Positions 11,418-25,134 of a stretch of DNA of 64,000 nt are shown here, one piece after another. The position numbers and the translations under genes were made by a program. Origin of the DNA: Azolla caroliniana (lineage: Eukaryota > Polypodiophyta). Location of the stretch: positions 8,804,001 to 8,868,000 of the forward strand of contig JBHGNT010000006.1 of assembly GCA_043228905.1 (NCBI GenBank), read 5' to 3'. How positions within the stretch are numbered: the first letter of the stretch is position 1; every line of letters starts with the position of its first letter. The notes beneath the pieces were generated by a model, which was not told the DNA's origin, made no database searches, and was given only the letters and a program-made list of their open reading frames with translations.

Positions 11418-13443
11418 TTACATTGCTTTAGGGACGTATATATTCATTGAAGACACATATCGGCCAGATGAAATAGCAGATCCTGATAAAGGTTTGATAT
11501 TGCCCATGACTGAACTCCGCAAATCCTCCCCATTAATCCTCCTTTTCTTTGCAACAAGCTGTAGTTTCTTATCAGGATCCCCACAAGAAATTTGCCTTTG
11601 ACCTGAGCCTTGAGGAAAGATTGATGATGCATTAATTGCTGCTCTCTTCAGTTTCCGGTTGAATTCAAATTTATGAGCAAATTTGGTCCTTGAAGCCTCC
11701 TCTTCATCTTCCTTGGATGGGGGAAGAAGCCTAATGCCCAAGCCCAACTTCTTGGAATGTGCTGTCTCGGCATTTACACGTTCTTTTTGTGCCTTGGAAA
11801 CACATTAATCAGAGATTTCCTTAGAATAAACAAAAAAAGCATTTTCATCTTCACGGACAACCAACTCTTGATCTAGTATAACAAAGAACATATGCATCAA
11901 ATGTATGCAAATAGATTACTTTTTACAGAAGGTGGATGCAATCTGCCACCTAGGAAAGAAGAGTCCATACACTAACGATGAGCATATAATAAAAATGGGA
12001 AATTTCCAAAATACCCAGAACTTGGCATTTACCACAAAATCCCTAGATTTTCAGACAACATTACCGGTCAATCTCTAAGCAGAAAAAAAGATCCCACTTC
12101 CCACAACTTAGGAATATTTTGGCGTTTTGCTTTAAAAAACTGCAATTGCTACTTACCCGTAATTGAGATCTGAGAGATCTGTTCAAAGCATAATCATTCT
12201 GGTGCTTGATATTTGATACTCGTTGCATGCGCACCAATAAAGGCTCTGCTTCTTTAGCCTTTTGTTGATCCTCCCCCAAATGTTCAAGACGATAAAATGG
12301 ATCTGACAGCTTTCCCTTGTCTGAAAAATGAGAAACCTGTAAGCCAGTTGGCATGAGGAGAACCACCATAATAGTCCTTCAAGTTTTAGGATATTCACCA
12401 GAATATCCCTACAATTTTAAATATTACCAAGAGATACACCTCTATGAATCAAATGTTAAAATGCATACCCTCTACAGAAGGAAGAAGAAGAGTTTCAGCA
12501 TCTTCAGCATCATAAACTTCAGTCTTTTGTTCTGCACCACTGATGATGATATATTGGCAGTTTTGTGGATCTGTTTGTATCACTATCTCTTGCCTGCAAC
12601 ATGCTGCCTTCATTGAAAAGCTCCAAATCTGATGGCAATTAAAACATTAAAGAATATGAAGAGATAGAATGAGACAAAATATAGAGGGAACGGAGGACAT
12701 TTGATGAAATAAAAAAACTTGGAAGCATATAGGTAAATAAGAAAAGTTTTGGGGTTTCCCAAATAAGCAACTCTACGACATAAACAGGCCTTGGAATACT
12801 ACCTTTGTAGAGTAATAATTCCCAACTTGTTTTTTCTCTGCATTGAAACGTACTCCTTTAGCAATCATAGAATGGCAGCCCCCGCACCAAATATTGTAAG
12901 GCATTTCGAACCTAAAAAATCCAAATTAGTCTGTATTTGACCACATAAAGAGACACATTTTGCTCTATAATAGGAAAAGGATTTGTAAATATCAATATTT
13001 GTCCACAAATTAAAGTAAAAAGGTGGAAAAGCATTTTCCAAAATAAAAACCTTATTATCAGGATGCCTTGATCCAGCTTCCTGGCTCTCTCTCTTAGAGG
13101 ATGCTGGCCTTGAAATTTGTTCAACGAACCCTAATAACATCATGGAAATAACACAAATTTATGATATTTAAAACTTACGCAAGACAAACCTAGAAGGATT
13201 TGAATGTACCATATGTGATTTCAACGTACCTTTTTTGGAGTCCATTCTGGAGGATAATAAAAGTTGTCCGCTCGAGCAGCAGCGAGAGATGACTAAAACA
13301 ATAGGAATATTGATCAAAATCTGATTTGGTTGAGCATATTGCAAAACAGAACATTCGTAGACCACCTATAAAAATATTAAACCATTTCTTCTTCTCTTTC
13401 AGATACCTCTAAAAAACAACACAAAAGGTTCAAGCTTTACCAT
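11418..13443 (-). CDS. CCDC130: CWC16 family splicing factor, CCDC130/Saf4-type (317 aa, 7 exons)
   Basis: Coding exons read on the minus strand: 13443-13441, 13292-13230, 13130-13051, 12911-12803, 12628-12469, 12320-12157, 11792-11418. Phases agree throughout and give 317 residues. The protein opens SSLAAARADNFYYPPEW after the Met, then HPLRERARKLDQGILIIR, FEMPYNIWCGGC and NAEKKQVGNYYS. The pair WCGGC and AACC supplies the four Cys of the expected zinc site. A later part has DPFYRLEH and the basic tail LGLGIRLLPPS. Family members (Yju2, Saf4, CCDC94/CCDC130) join the spliceosome around the catalytic steps in the nucleus. Exon 1 ends exactly after the ATG, so the start codon is an isolated three-base coding exon. 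It looks intact. Assignment to the CCDC130/Saf4 branch rather than Yju2 rests on the N-terminus. Confidence 0.93.
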
Positions 13444-15279
13444 ATTTATCCTCTTCCACGGACAGCCGGTATCCTTTGCAGTCTGATTGTATTAAAATGC
13501 GTGAAAACCCTATTCTGTAGACATGACAACACAAAATAATAAAACTTACATATCAGTTATATAGCCTACACAACTAGTTCACCACATTATACTCTTAAAT
13601 TCTGAGTTAAGCCACAGATATTGATTTTAGTCATTGTTGAGCCTTTTTTCTCTCTTCAGTTTTTCATCTTCTTTTGCTTCTTCTCCTTCTTTCTATCAAT
13701 ACCAACCAACCTGCATATCATCCACTGCACGCAATCTTTTGTATTCCATTCTAAGTATACCCTCAGCCTTCAGAATAGTAGGGTCTTTATATGCCACATA
13801 TTTCACAAAAACAATAGCTCAAGACACTTTCTATTATGTATATGCTATTTTGCTTCTATGATTATTTGAGAGAAGCTAAATCAATTCGTTAAAAGGCACA
13901 TAAGCCCATTAGAAAATAATAATAAATGGCTAACATACATTGTGCCAATAGAGTGGCCATGGTTGTAGATCATGACACGAGTAATTCTCGTTCAGAGAAC
14001 ATTCAGAGATCAGAAAATATAAGAATTGTTGCATGTACTCCCAGCACAATGATCATGCACCCATTGGCAATGTTTCTGAGAGACTTGCACACTAACAAAG
14101 AGATTCAATTATAATTAGGCTTGTTGTAAGAGCAGGGGAAAAGTTGAACTGGGGATTAATGCAGGCAGGGGTATGAAACTTAGGCTAAGGGGGATAGTTT
14201 AGGTTTAGGGTTTAGGGTGGACGCCTACACTACTGGACTCTGTTGAATCCCTGCTTCAACTCTAAGCCCCCTCTTACAACCACACTGACTGTTGTTGCTT
14301 TCTTTGTTAATGTGCTGGTAACTCTAAGCCTTATGTGAACCTAACCCGCTTAACTTTACTGATATCATAAGTAAATCTACCCATCAAAACTCGGTCCTTT
14401 CCGAAGGAATTGCACTAGCACAAGGCATGTTATCCTTCTCTCATGATTTTCTGTGAAATTAGAAGTTGTTTTTAGGGAAGTAGTTAGCATCCATTAAGTA
14501 AGTATGATAAGTGATCTTCCCCTCTCTCCTCTTTTTGTTGATTGGATTTTGGATGGCTATCCTACTGTATATTTCACATAGCTTCTAGCTCAAGAAGTTG
14601 AGCATCGATGACATAAATGGAATGTTTTAGTTAAAGGGAAATGAAAAAATAGGCAAGATCAACATTGAATCCTTTCTTCTCTCTGTTGTTTCTCAATCTC
14701 TATTCATGGGATTTTCGTAAAAAGGTTTGCATTTTATGGAGGTGATGGTGGTGTTCTTTTTTCCTCTTGCTTTGTCGCAGATATCAGCATATACAAAATA
14801 TGTTGCTTTCTTCATACACTCTTCTTTTATTTCTTGTTTTCGTTCTTTCTTCGCCTTCTACATCTCTTCTGCTTCTTCTTTTTCTTGGTCTTCTCTCCTG
14901 TCTTCTTTCTCGTAATGTTCTTTCTGACTTTTTTTTCCCCTGTCATCCATTCATTCTTCTTCTCTTGTTCTTGGTTGATGTTATTCTTTCTGTATTCATT
15001 TTCTCCCTTCTTTTTCTGTTCTTCTGCATCCTCTCTTCCTTCCCGTATTCTTCTTGTTCCATATTCGTACTTAACCAGAGGTGATGCGAACTAATGAAAT
15101 CCGATCTAAGGAAACCCAGAGGAACACACAGAAACAGGAAAGAAAGTAGGGGAAGAATTAGAACATACCAGGAGTGTGAGAAGGCAATCTGCTCTGCACC
15201 TTCTTGGGGAAACCCTAGAAAGTAGACGACAGACAGACAGACGCTCAAATCTGTCTCTAAATTATGATATATGTATATA
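13444..15279. other. Intergenic region upstream of the CWC16 gene, with telo-box
   Basis: Holds the 5' UTR and promoter side of the CWC16 gene. At about 14200-14218 there are two and a half TTTAGGG units, a telo-box of the kind found in plant promoters of housekeeping and translation genes; its distance from the ATG (about 760 bases) makes a direct role uncertain. A pyrimidine-rich stretch at 14820-15060 gives spurious Phe/Ser/Leu ORFs. No gene is supported. Confidence 0.5.
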
Positions 15280-15399
15280 ATGTATGTATGTATGTATGTA
15301 TATAATGTATGTATGTATGTATGTATGTATGTATGTATGTATGTATGTATGTATGTATGTATGTATATAATGTATGTATGTATGTATGTATGTATGTGT
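15280..15399. repeat. (ATGT)n microsatellite, interrupted
   Basis: Runs of ATGT (read also as TATG or GTAT) broken by TATATAATG at two places. ORFs over it encode only Tyr-Met-Cys-Val or Ile-His-Thr-Tyr repeats and are rejected. Confidence 0.97.
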
Positions 15400-18300
15400 A
15401 TATGCATCATATATCATTATGTATATAGTTTCCTTCTTATTTTGGGGAATTTACAAACTTAACCCCTCCATACATACACTACTACATACATATACATATG
15501 TATGTATTTCCTCACAATTCCTCATGTATTCACACATGAATGATGAGACAAACAACACATGCGACCGATCGATCGATCCTCTCCTTATCTCCCCACGATT
15601 GATTGATTGATTGTCCTTCTTACCATTCTTGCATTTGCAGAGAAAACATGTTTGGTTGACCGATTGCCTGATCGACACGTAATTATTGCTCATGTATCGC
15701 ATTAAATTGAGAATGAAAACGGGGATATTGTATCTGACCATTTAATGGTAGCTCTACAAAAAGGGCTCACCAAGGGAATTTGAGCGAATATTGAAAACAC
15801 AAGGGTTTTTCGGGAAAGAAACAAAGACAAATGTGGGTACGACAAATCTTTTCCCCTATATTTAACTCAGAGGATAAGGGCTTCTGTCTCCCAAATATTG
15901 CAAAGTGAGGAAATCAATCGCTTGTGTCATAGCTATGAGAAGTTAATTTGAGCATATGCTATGTGTTGTGCAAATTCGTTAGCAAGTTAAGCATAACGTT
16001 AACGAGGAATTTTAAAGCTAATTTTAAGGGTAAGATAGATAGGAAATGAGTTATCCTAAGAGAACGAGGATAAAGCTATTAGGACCTATGACACATGGGA
16101 ACACATGGTGGTTTAGGAGCCTTTGGTGTTGGATCATATAAAGTGGACTAGGTATCCCCTTCATTACAACATCGTGACATGTTGTCGAAACTATTGATGA
16201 GGCTAAACTACCAAGGTTTATGACATTGGTGGGGGTTTTCTTCAAGTCTTTCACATCTTTTCCCTAATCTCTTATTACATTGCTCATCATTAGTTCAATC
16301 TATAATATCAAAGTAGTACCAATGTTTTTTCTCCTCTCTTTCGTTGTGTGTTTGGGAATAAATTATAGTTAATAAGATTATTTATCAATCCAAGAACAAT
16401 GCATTGAGAATTTGGTATTCAAAGCTTTGATACAAAAAGTGGCAATGATACTTATCTTGGGTTCTTTTGGGGAAGTTTGTGCTCTTAAAGCTTATTGCTA
16501 TAAATGCTAATTAAAGTTGTCAAACTCTATGAATTAATCCCTTATGTTCTTGAGATTTCTCAACATCCATTACATAGTTGTAAATCCCCACTAACCATTT
16601 AATTCCCTTGTTCCAACTTCCACGGATATGAACTTCTTTGTTTGGAATTCTAGATCCATGAAAACGCACCTATATTCTAGTTTACTCAAGTTACCATGGT
16701 TATGAGAAGAGACGGTGAAAACTTCCTTGCAATATATAATAATAATGAAGAGAAGAGTTGTTTTGGGTCAAACCATCGGGGTTGTAGCAATTAACAAGAT
16801 TGAATGGAAGGGGAGGAAAAGAAAAGAAGATTGTATTACATTAGATATAAGTACACACATTGAAAATGTGTGTACTTAGGTCCCATGGGTCATTGAAAAT
16901 GTAAAATACCAATGGGCCTAAGTACACACATTTTCTTAATGTTTGTCTTTTTCATACGAAGGAATATTCATACTTCAAAGCACAAGGTCTCAATGTGTGG
17001 ATAAGGGATACACCTTTTAGATGTTCTATTTAATGACAACTCATCACCCCCTCTTAATATGTCATCATAGCTTCACAAACGGCACTATATGTGGAGCATG
17101 TAAAAAGCAAATGATAATCACCCTTTACCAACCCTTCATCACATACATTACATGCATTTATATTTGATGGATTGTGATGCTATAATGCAACTTCAATACC
17201 TAGATCGTGTGATCGAGTGTGAAGGAGTGACAAGGCTGCATGAGCGTTAATACTCATGTTAGTTATAAGATAAGGTTGTGTATGATCAATAGACCTTGTC
17301 TTATATTCAACCCAACATTTACAATGTAATATTCTAATTTTGTCCTTTTACCATTTTCCCTCTTCTTCTTTAGTGGTTTCGTTAACCTCTCCTCAATAAC
17401 TACATATTTGTGAGGATCACTTGAAAGTTCCAAATGGGAAATAAGAGAAATATGTAGATATATTACCAAAAGACAAAGATTATGAATGATCCACCGAGGA
17501 TTATAGCACTTTCTTATATAGCATGGTTGGACACATGCATACTCACCACCTCACAACCATGCATGATCGTTATGTGGCATTCATGCTCTATTAAACATTA
17601 CAATTATTAGGTATAATATCATATATCCTAGAGGTTATGGGATTTTATAAGAATCTTTACGATGATTATGGCATTTTATGTATATGTGTTAAAATCTTTA
17701 CGATGATTATGACATTTTATGTATATGCTCATAGCACAAATAATTATGGTATTTTTTTTACCTCTAAAGATGACAATAAGATCTATCCATCTATCTAGTT
17801 ATCTCCCTACTCATAGAAGGAGCCTTCAATGTGTCATAGGATTGTAGCATCATTGGTGAGATGCCCAATGGATGCTTAAGTTATACAATTTCACAAAATT
17901 ATTTTTTATCCAGTATCATGGTTTTTGTCTAGATTTTATCAATTTGACGAAAATAACATCAACTAGATGATGCAACTAAAATTTTGATAGATAAAACTAT
18001 TTTGATTTTGGAATATGATAAAAATACGTACAACAAAATTATTGGATTGGCACTAATGTATAATAAGGTAAATATTCATCTAGTTTGGAATTTGTAATTG
18101 AAACAATTAGCATCATCATCTCAATTATATTGTTGATAAGTGGCTCAAAGAGACATGTAGCTCCAAACCCTTGGATTCCCTAGGAGGAAGATTGGTGCAA
18201 TTATGTCAACAAATAGTGGCTATATATTGGAACAAAGATCACACCCCATATTCATCCAACCCAACCATTCAAGCCTTTCGTTCATTCGTGTGTCTTCCCT

Positions 18301-19785
18301 CATCTAATCAATGATCATGTCATACAAGTAGTAATCATTTCAATTGTAAAGAACTCAAACAATGTTCATTTGAATTGCCACCATTATGGTAACTTGTAGG
18401 ATATATTATTACTAGCTACCAAAGTGGTGAGCTTAATTATTACCAGAGAGTTTGTGATTGAGCCATTCATTGAAACAAAAGCACAATCGATACCACATTC
18501 CATAAAATTATAACTACCATAGTGATGAGCCATATTACTACTAGAGACTTTGTGATTGAGCCATTCCTTGAGGCACAAGCACAAGCAATACCACATTTCA
18601 TAAAATAATCTACGTCAATTCTATCCTAAACAAGTTTCGACATTGTCTTTGAGATATTAGAAATAATATTCGTCATACATACACAAGGAGCACGGGGAAT
18701 AATACCATTTGAAACAGGATATGTACATAGTCTCATATTCTTGAACTTGATCGAAGGGTGATTTCTCGATTTATGTATAAGCCACCTTGTATAGTCTTTC
18801 TATAATAACCTCTCCTAACTAATAGGAAAGTAGCTTCTTTTTTGGGGGAAAAAAAAACCATTTCAAACTACATAGTTCTAAAATATAGCAAATCTAATTG
18901 AAAACTAGTTACTTTTTCTAAGAGAGTCAAATTAGCAAAGCACTTTCACCTTAAGTTCAAACAAAACATAAACCACATAACCTAACACGTAACAACTCAA
19001 AAGAAAACTTAAGGACAAAAAATGGACTAAAGAATATCACACTTTCAACCTACTTCTTAAAAATCATCTAAAATTTGCTGGTGATCCAAAATAACTGACA
19101 AGTTTGTATCTTGACGTTCAAGAAGCTTTTTGTTTTCACACAGCTCACATATAAGGTAGATATGACAGTGGGAAAAATGAAAGCTTGTGAACTATCATGT
19201 ATTATGATAATTACCATGTATGGCAGTTCATATTTGTTTTATCACAGCTTCTTATCAACAGTTATGCTCACATCACATGCGAGATATTATTGAATTGCTT
19301 GTTTGGTGATAATTGGAGAGTTAATTGTGCACAGTTATGTTTTTATACTTCAATGCTTTCTATTCATTCACATTGTTTTGTATAAGTTGCACAAGTCTTT
19401 AGACGCAAGACACTGACTGCCAAAAAGAAAACGACACTTGATTTGTGATTCATTACAAGGCATAATCACAGAGAACGCGGGTGTTGAAACCCAGATACAT
19501 TTACAAATTAGCATCATATCAACCAGTCGCTTTTCATTTTTTGGATTCTTTACCATTTTCACAAGAGACCAAATGAGGACCAAAATATGAGCTTCCATTA
19601 TCTAGTGGGTATGGTACACATCATCAAAGTTTGAATGAATGAATAAATGGATGGATGAAACATAACATCTGGTATGTCTAGAATTCCAAGGCGTTTTTAC
19701 TTGATGTCTTTGATAATAAAAGAAGAGAGTTCAGACCTTGTATATATAGAAGAAAACAAATGGACCTGAATGAATTCAATTTTAC
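15400..19785. other. AT-rich intergenic DNA with two short local duplications
   Basis: No supported gene. A segment of about 45 bases is duplicated in tandem at about 17652-17735 (unit containing ATCTTTACGATGATTATG). A segment of about 95-105 bases is duplicated at 18409-18606 (unit containing TTTGTGATTGAGCCATTC). Short GATC and GATT runs lie at 15564-15613. Confidence 0.6.
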
Positions 19786-22700
19786 TCAGGGCAAAACAGA
19801 GTCATTCAGTCTTGTGTCATCCTTCACTCCAGGCACGGCCTCACGCTGATGTAGAGATGATCTACAATTTGAGGGTACATAAGCAAATTTACTTAGTTCA
19901 TCAGCACCTTTAAGTTCCGAAGAAGCCCTGCACCTAAATTCCCATTCAGACCACAAAAGTGATGTATCTTAGGCATAACATGCATGCCTACACATGCATC
20001 TATATCCAAATAATTTACCTATTGACTTTTTCTCTTATACACGGTTTAATTGGCCTCCTTAGACCACTGGCACGAGCTCCAGCTGCTGAACACCGGAAAG
20101 GAGCAATGGTGGACACAAATTTTTCCATAGACTTTCTGGCTATAGCAGCATATTGTTCAATGTGAGAGGTGTCTGATGCAAATTTGCCCATCAGAACACC
20201 CTCTCCTAAAAGCTTACTGCTAAATATAGGAACATGCTTCCCTGTTCATATGAGTAAACAAAAGAATACATTAGGAAACCATCATTTTCAGCACAATAAG
20301 GAAATATTGCCTGGCAAAATATATTGCTCCAATACACTTTTAGTGTAGACATAGATACAGTGTATACATGCACGTAGCACTTGTGGATATGCAGACACAT
20401 ATTATAGATAAAAATAACTTGGTGGTGGCAGAATACAGTCTATTATTTCTTTTTAACTAATTGTTTCAGTATAAGTAGGACCACATTGTTTATAGCATTG
20501 AGGACATGGGTTCAAACCTAATAAGTGAACTGTTGATTGGGATATGTATCATATACTTGCATGTGTCATTCACAGTTGGGCATGCAAACTCAAGGCCATC
20601 AATTTACTTCCGCAACCTAAGGTTTGCAAACGATAGGTAGCATTTCCTTGCTTTTGACAATGGTAATAACAAAGAGAAGAAGTGAATTGTCCACTTACTT
20701 TCCCCAGCAGAAATATGATCTATTGATTTTCCAGTCTTTTGCTTAACTGATTTCCCACAGTTTCTCACCTATAAAACAAACATCAAACTTATGTTTGTAA
20801 GTCCATAGTACATGTAGCTTTGAATAAGTGTTTTCCTTATGATATAAGCATACATCCAAGGCTGCATCAATTCCGGGAGTAGAATGTTTCCCCAGATCTT
20901 CAAGTAACTCAACATTGGCATCGAGATTGGTGTTTCCAACTAATTTTGAACTTTCAATTGAGGTATAGGTTCCACTTGTACTCATGAGTTGTTCAGCATC
21001 CAGCTCCTTTGTAGGATTTTCATATACTTTTTTCTTTGAAAAGTACATACTCCGAACCATACACTTTCCTGGATAACTATTGTCGAAGGAACGCTTCTTT
21101 CTTGCATCTACAAGGTCCTTTCCCAGTGATTCCGTAATGCTTTGGGGTGTCAAAACTATCACAGATATGTTAGAACTCAGAAGTTTGCATCGAGTAGCAC
21201 ATTGTACAGAAAATACATAAAGAGGAGAATACCTCTTTCCTCTGGATCTGAGATTGGTGAAGCTCTGCAAGCCTGCAATAAAATTCCATTGAGTGATTTA
21301 CATACATGTCAGCCTTTATGCTAAATTCAATAAATAATTAACATTGTTCAAATGTAAGCATTTGTTGAGATTGTACCATATTATATTTAGTCAAAAATTT
21401 CTACAAACACTGCCTCTACTCTGAAATTGTGACAACGACAAATTATTTAAGAGTGTAAATATAATAGCACAACACACCAAAAAGCCCCGAAGTTTCCGAA
21501 ATTGACTACAAATATCCTTCTGTAATTAGGAGTATTTTGGCAAGTAACCAGCAAGTTAGGGGTTATTTTGGTGCTTTTTTCACAATATTAAATAAATCTA
21601 AGACCTGAGCTGAAATAACAATTCCCTTATCAATAAAAATATATAAAGTTAAAGAAATGTTTCCTTTTCTTACCAACTTAGAATTGAGGAAATTTAGCAC
21701 TTGATCCTCTTCCTCTACTGATATTGAGAAATCAAAAGATCTGCGATTTTGAGAAGCAGCAGCATTAGCTGGAGTTTCCAGCAGTGGAAAGTCCAAACGA
21801 GGTTGGGTTATAATCATGTTGCCTAATCCCACATCTTTTACTTCACCACTCATCATGTTAATCCCACTCTCGATGACATTCGCAACATTTCTTGGCAATT
21901 TAAACTGGCGTTTTGCTTCCGTAGATGGTGACACTTATAGTAAGTCAAGGAAATTTTGTAAGAAAAGTAAAAAACACCGAATTGATCCAACATTTTCACT
22001 ACATAAAGCATGGAGCTTTTAACATATGCAAATAGATGATATCGATCTTCACCATTCATGAATTGAGGATACAGAAGTAGTTTGTCAACAAATTTTTTTG
22101 GATAGGTAGATCTAATTGTCTCTTTCTACCTGTGGTTGAATAAGTAGCTGTTGCAGGCACTGAACTCTGTTCACGTCGATTTTCACAAGCATTACCAAAT
22201 CTCAAACTTATAAGAATCCTTTCAGGGAAGGAACAGAAATAAAAAGACATCAAGACCATGATAAACTCGAAATTATTGCACCTCAAAAGGTGCTCCAGTG
22301 ATAGGATCAACTTCACCTCTAGCAATGGCTTGCCCATGTTCTCGAGATATAGTTGTGACACATCAGCTAGTTAAAGAAAATTCCAAACTTCCTTGATGCA
22401 GTCTCATGTTTGACATCAGCCAAATGTAAAATTTTAATATTCAACAAGAACATGAATTTCAAAGACCACAAGGATATGGGCCAAGAAAATCGATATTCAA
22501 TATAGAGCCTGATGGAAGTGGCGTCAAATGTACAATATCCTCCAGGATTGGATCATATACCCAGTGATGTTGAAAAGTTAGGATTGCTCTCGTAAACATT
22601 TCCTCGTATGAAGGGGGAACAGTTACCCCATTGTACTGGATGTGTTTGATAACCTAAAGAAGGTAAACATGAGTTAATAAAGAAAGTGATGTGTTTACAA

Positions 22701-25134
22701 CTAGCAAGAATTGGTGAATAGAATGATTGATACCTTATGGTAATTTCCAAACCTCCTTATCAAGCCATGAGCTCTTTTCACTCCCATTCCTGGTAATGAT
22801 GGCAAATAATCACAACCACTCAGAATGCACATCTCCATTACCATCTGCTTTGTAAAGTTCGTAAAGTTCAAGTCTCTGTTATTCACAAGATCATCATATT
22901 GAAACTCCACACCTTGTCCAAACTTGTCCATTTTAAACAAAACCTGTATTTCAGCAAATCAGTTCAGCCATTTTATGAACACCGAAATCATGTTTGATAT
23001 TTGAATCCATTGAGTAAATATCTATTCAACCATGCATGCATGTATGGCCACCTAAATATGGTTTATTCTCTCACCTTCCTGCATCCAAATGGAATCGTGT
23101 CAGAATCCTCAGTAATAACAACATCGGCATGACCTTGAATAGATAAAAAGGCCAACTGCGCATCTGCTTCATATGGTGCTACAATATATGGCACCTGCTC
23201 TCGTTGCAAAACCTACACATGCCGATGTAACATCATACAAAAGATTTCCAGCTGAAAATCACACAAGAGATGCTGCTTAGCTACCTTCACAAGCTCAAAG
23301 GCTATTTGTGGAGTAATGTCAACAGCTTTTTGATAGCAATCATATGCAGCTGCATTATTTCCAGATCGTTCATGCTCTAAAGCTTTTTCCAGGTTAAGTT
23401 TCCGATATCTGGAATTTACATCGATTTTCTATGTAAAATAAGATATTCGCATGCAAGTTGTCATGATGCACTAGTGTCAAAAAACTTACCTGGCACGCTT
23501 ATTTTCTTGATTCTCCTTCATAGGCAAATGGCCTCCATCAAAAACAAGCAGGGGTTTCACACCATGCTGGCGCAGAAGATCGACTCTCCGCATACAGTAA
23601 TCAATAAACCTGCAAAATGGAGCCATAAGAGAGATTTTTTTCAAAGTTGACTTCCAAAGTATCTATCTTGGTCGTGAGGAAAGTTTGGGAAAATGAATCT
23701 AATAGATGCACAAAACTACTAGCCTATATTATACTCTCTCCGCACATGAGGAATCCACACATTCGCAAAGATTTTGATAGTGTCCAAACAAAAAATAACC
23801 ACCACTGGATATCTTTCTTATGATAATAGGTTCATAAATGTGGTGATAAACCAAAAATATATATGGTGTGCAGAGCAAAATAATCTATTGGACATTTTTT
23901 GAGGATCAATAAGAACCTATGCATCCCATTTTCCTTGCAACCAATGAGAACTCGCCAAATCAGATGCACATCAGTCCGATATTAAATGTAAACCATGCAC
24001 ATAGCCTACATTTTATAATTTAAAAAACAAGAAGCTGTCCATCCCACTTTTCTTGCAACAAATGAGAAACCACTATATCAGGTGTTAGGTGTTAGCCTAC
24101 ATTACTTACAAAGAAAAACAATAACCTATCCATTCCACTTTTCTTGCAACCAATAGTAACCTGCTACATCGCCCCTAACTGTCCCCACGGCAGCATGGAC
24201 AGGAAACAAGTTGTATTCAAAGAAAACCAAGAACTATTCAGCCAGGTTTTCTTCGAACCATTTGACCCCACCATGTCATCATGCATATTAGACAAGCCAA
24301 ACCAAGCCATAACTTGCATTTTATACAATGCATCTGCCCCACTATTCTTCCAATCAAGGAGAGCCTGCCACATCAGCCATATCCATCTCACTTTTCTCGC
24401 TACCAATGAGAACGCACCACATCTACACAACTGTTCATCCCGTATTGAATCCAAATTATGCCTTAGCAAATATTACATACAACCTATATGATCCAGTTCT
24501 AGCAACAATGAGGACACCACATTGGTATGATTGCTCACCAGAAAATTGAATCCAAACAATGACTTTTCCTAAATTGCAAACTACATATGTGCCTAACCCA
24601 TAGCAACCAATGAGAGAATCCACCATATCATCCCTACCCATTCTCTTTCTCTCGCAGGTTGCAGCAAATGAGAGCCCAGCGCATCAGCATGGATGTCATA
24701 TACCATTATATGCAAAGAAAACCAAGAAACTATCCAACCCACATTACTTGCAATCAATTAAAATTCATGAGAACCCGTTGCATCAGCATGGAAACAATGA
24801 GAAACCCATATCATATACATAGAAAAACAAGAACCTATCGACCTCACTTTTTCATGCGACCAATGCAAACATGCCATCTAAGGATGGATGTCTGGCCGGG
24901 CATGGTGTTGCCACTAATCCTTAGCCCACATTTTATACACAAAGAAGAAAAATATGTCTGTCCGACATAATACCTTGATGTTGGGAGACCATGGCAGAGC
25001 TCCTTACTACATGAAATGGCGCCTTTGTGAAGCCAACTATACGTATCCACGGCAGCCACCATCCCTGAATATTCTTTTATGTGAACAGGCGTAGTGGTTG
25101 ATTTAAGCAGAGGAAGAAGGCCTTGAATGCCCAT
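19786..25134 (-). CDS. EXO1: Exonuclease 1 (EXO1), 693 aa, 14 exons
   Basis: Coding exons on the minus strand: 25134-24974, 23609-23490, 23408-23285, 23212-23075, 22943-22734, 22653-22478, 22354-22282, 22166-22130, 21933-21674, 21272-21233, 21155-20854, 20768-20699, 20241-20019, 19933-19786. Phases agree at every junction. The N-terminus [12 protein letters not shown] and the N and I nuclease domains identify EXO1, a 5'-3' exonuclease and flap nuclease of the FEN1/XPG family in mismatch repair and meiotic recombination. Metal-binding acids are in place: D30 (VDTYSWLHK), D78 (VFDGGHLP), E150 and D152 (EADAQ), D171 and D173 (TEDSD), and D226 ([12 protein letters not shown]). K85 and R92 also match human numbering. 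Residues after about 335 are poorly conserved, as usual for the family. Intron 6 is AT-AC; the rest are GT-AG. Exons 8 and 10 (37 and 40 nt) are the least certain. Confidence 0.93.
22355..22477 (-). other. U12-type AT-AC intron in EXO1
   Basis: The donor reads ATATCCTT right after exon base 22478, matching the U12 5' splice site. The intron ends in AC at 22355. A branch-site match, TTTCTTTAAC, lies at about 22379-22370, with the branch adenosine 16 bases from the end. Joining across this intron keeps the frame and gives [18 protein letters not shown]. Any GT-AG choice nearby shifts the frame or meets an in-frame TGA. Confidence 0.88.
23930..24870. repeat. Degenerate minisatellite in EXO1 intron 1
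   Basis: At least ten imperfect copies of a motif close to TTGCAACCAATGAGAAC followed by a CACATCAG-like tail, spaced about 50-110 bases. Examples start near 23935, 24055, 24146, 24399, 24600, 24660 and 24757. The copies fill most of the 1,364-base first intron. Small ORFs over them are spurious. Confidence 0.7.

Noticed and set aside
14200-14218. Telomere or interstitial telomeric array
   Set aside because: Only about two and a half TTTAGGG units, so at most a telo-box.
14943-15462. ORFs over the (ATGT)n run
   Set aside because: Repeat-driven Tyr-Ile-His-Thr or Met-Tyr-Val-Cys translations without any domain.
22130-22361. Longer minus-strand ORF at 22056-22361 as the true EXO1 exon
   Set aside because: It runs in the wrong frame relative to the conserved [20 protein letters not shown] segment and skips the splice signals that keep phase.
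24144-24970. Plus-strand ORFs at 24144-24970 as genes
   Set aside because: They lie within EXO1 intron 1 and follow the minisatellite; no motif and no start context.
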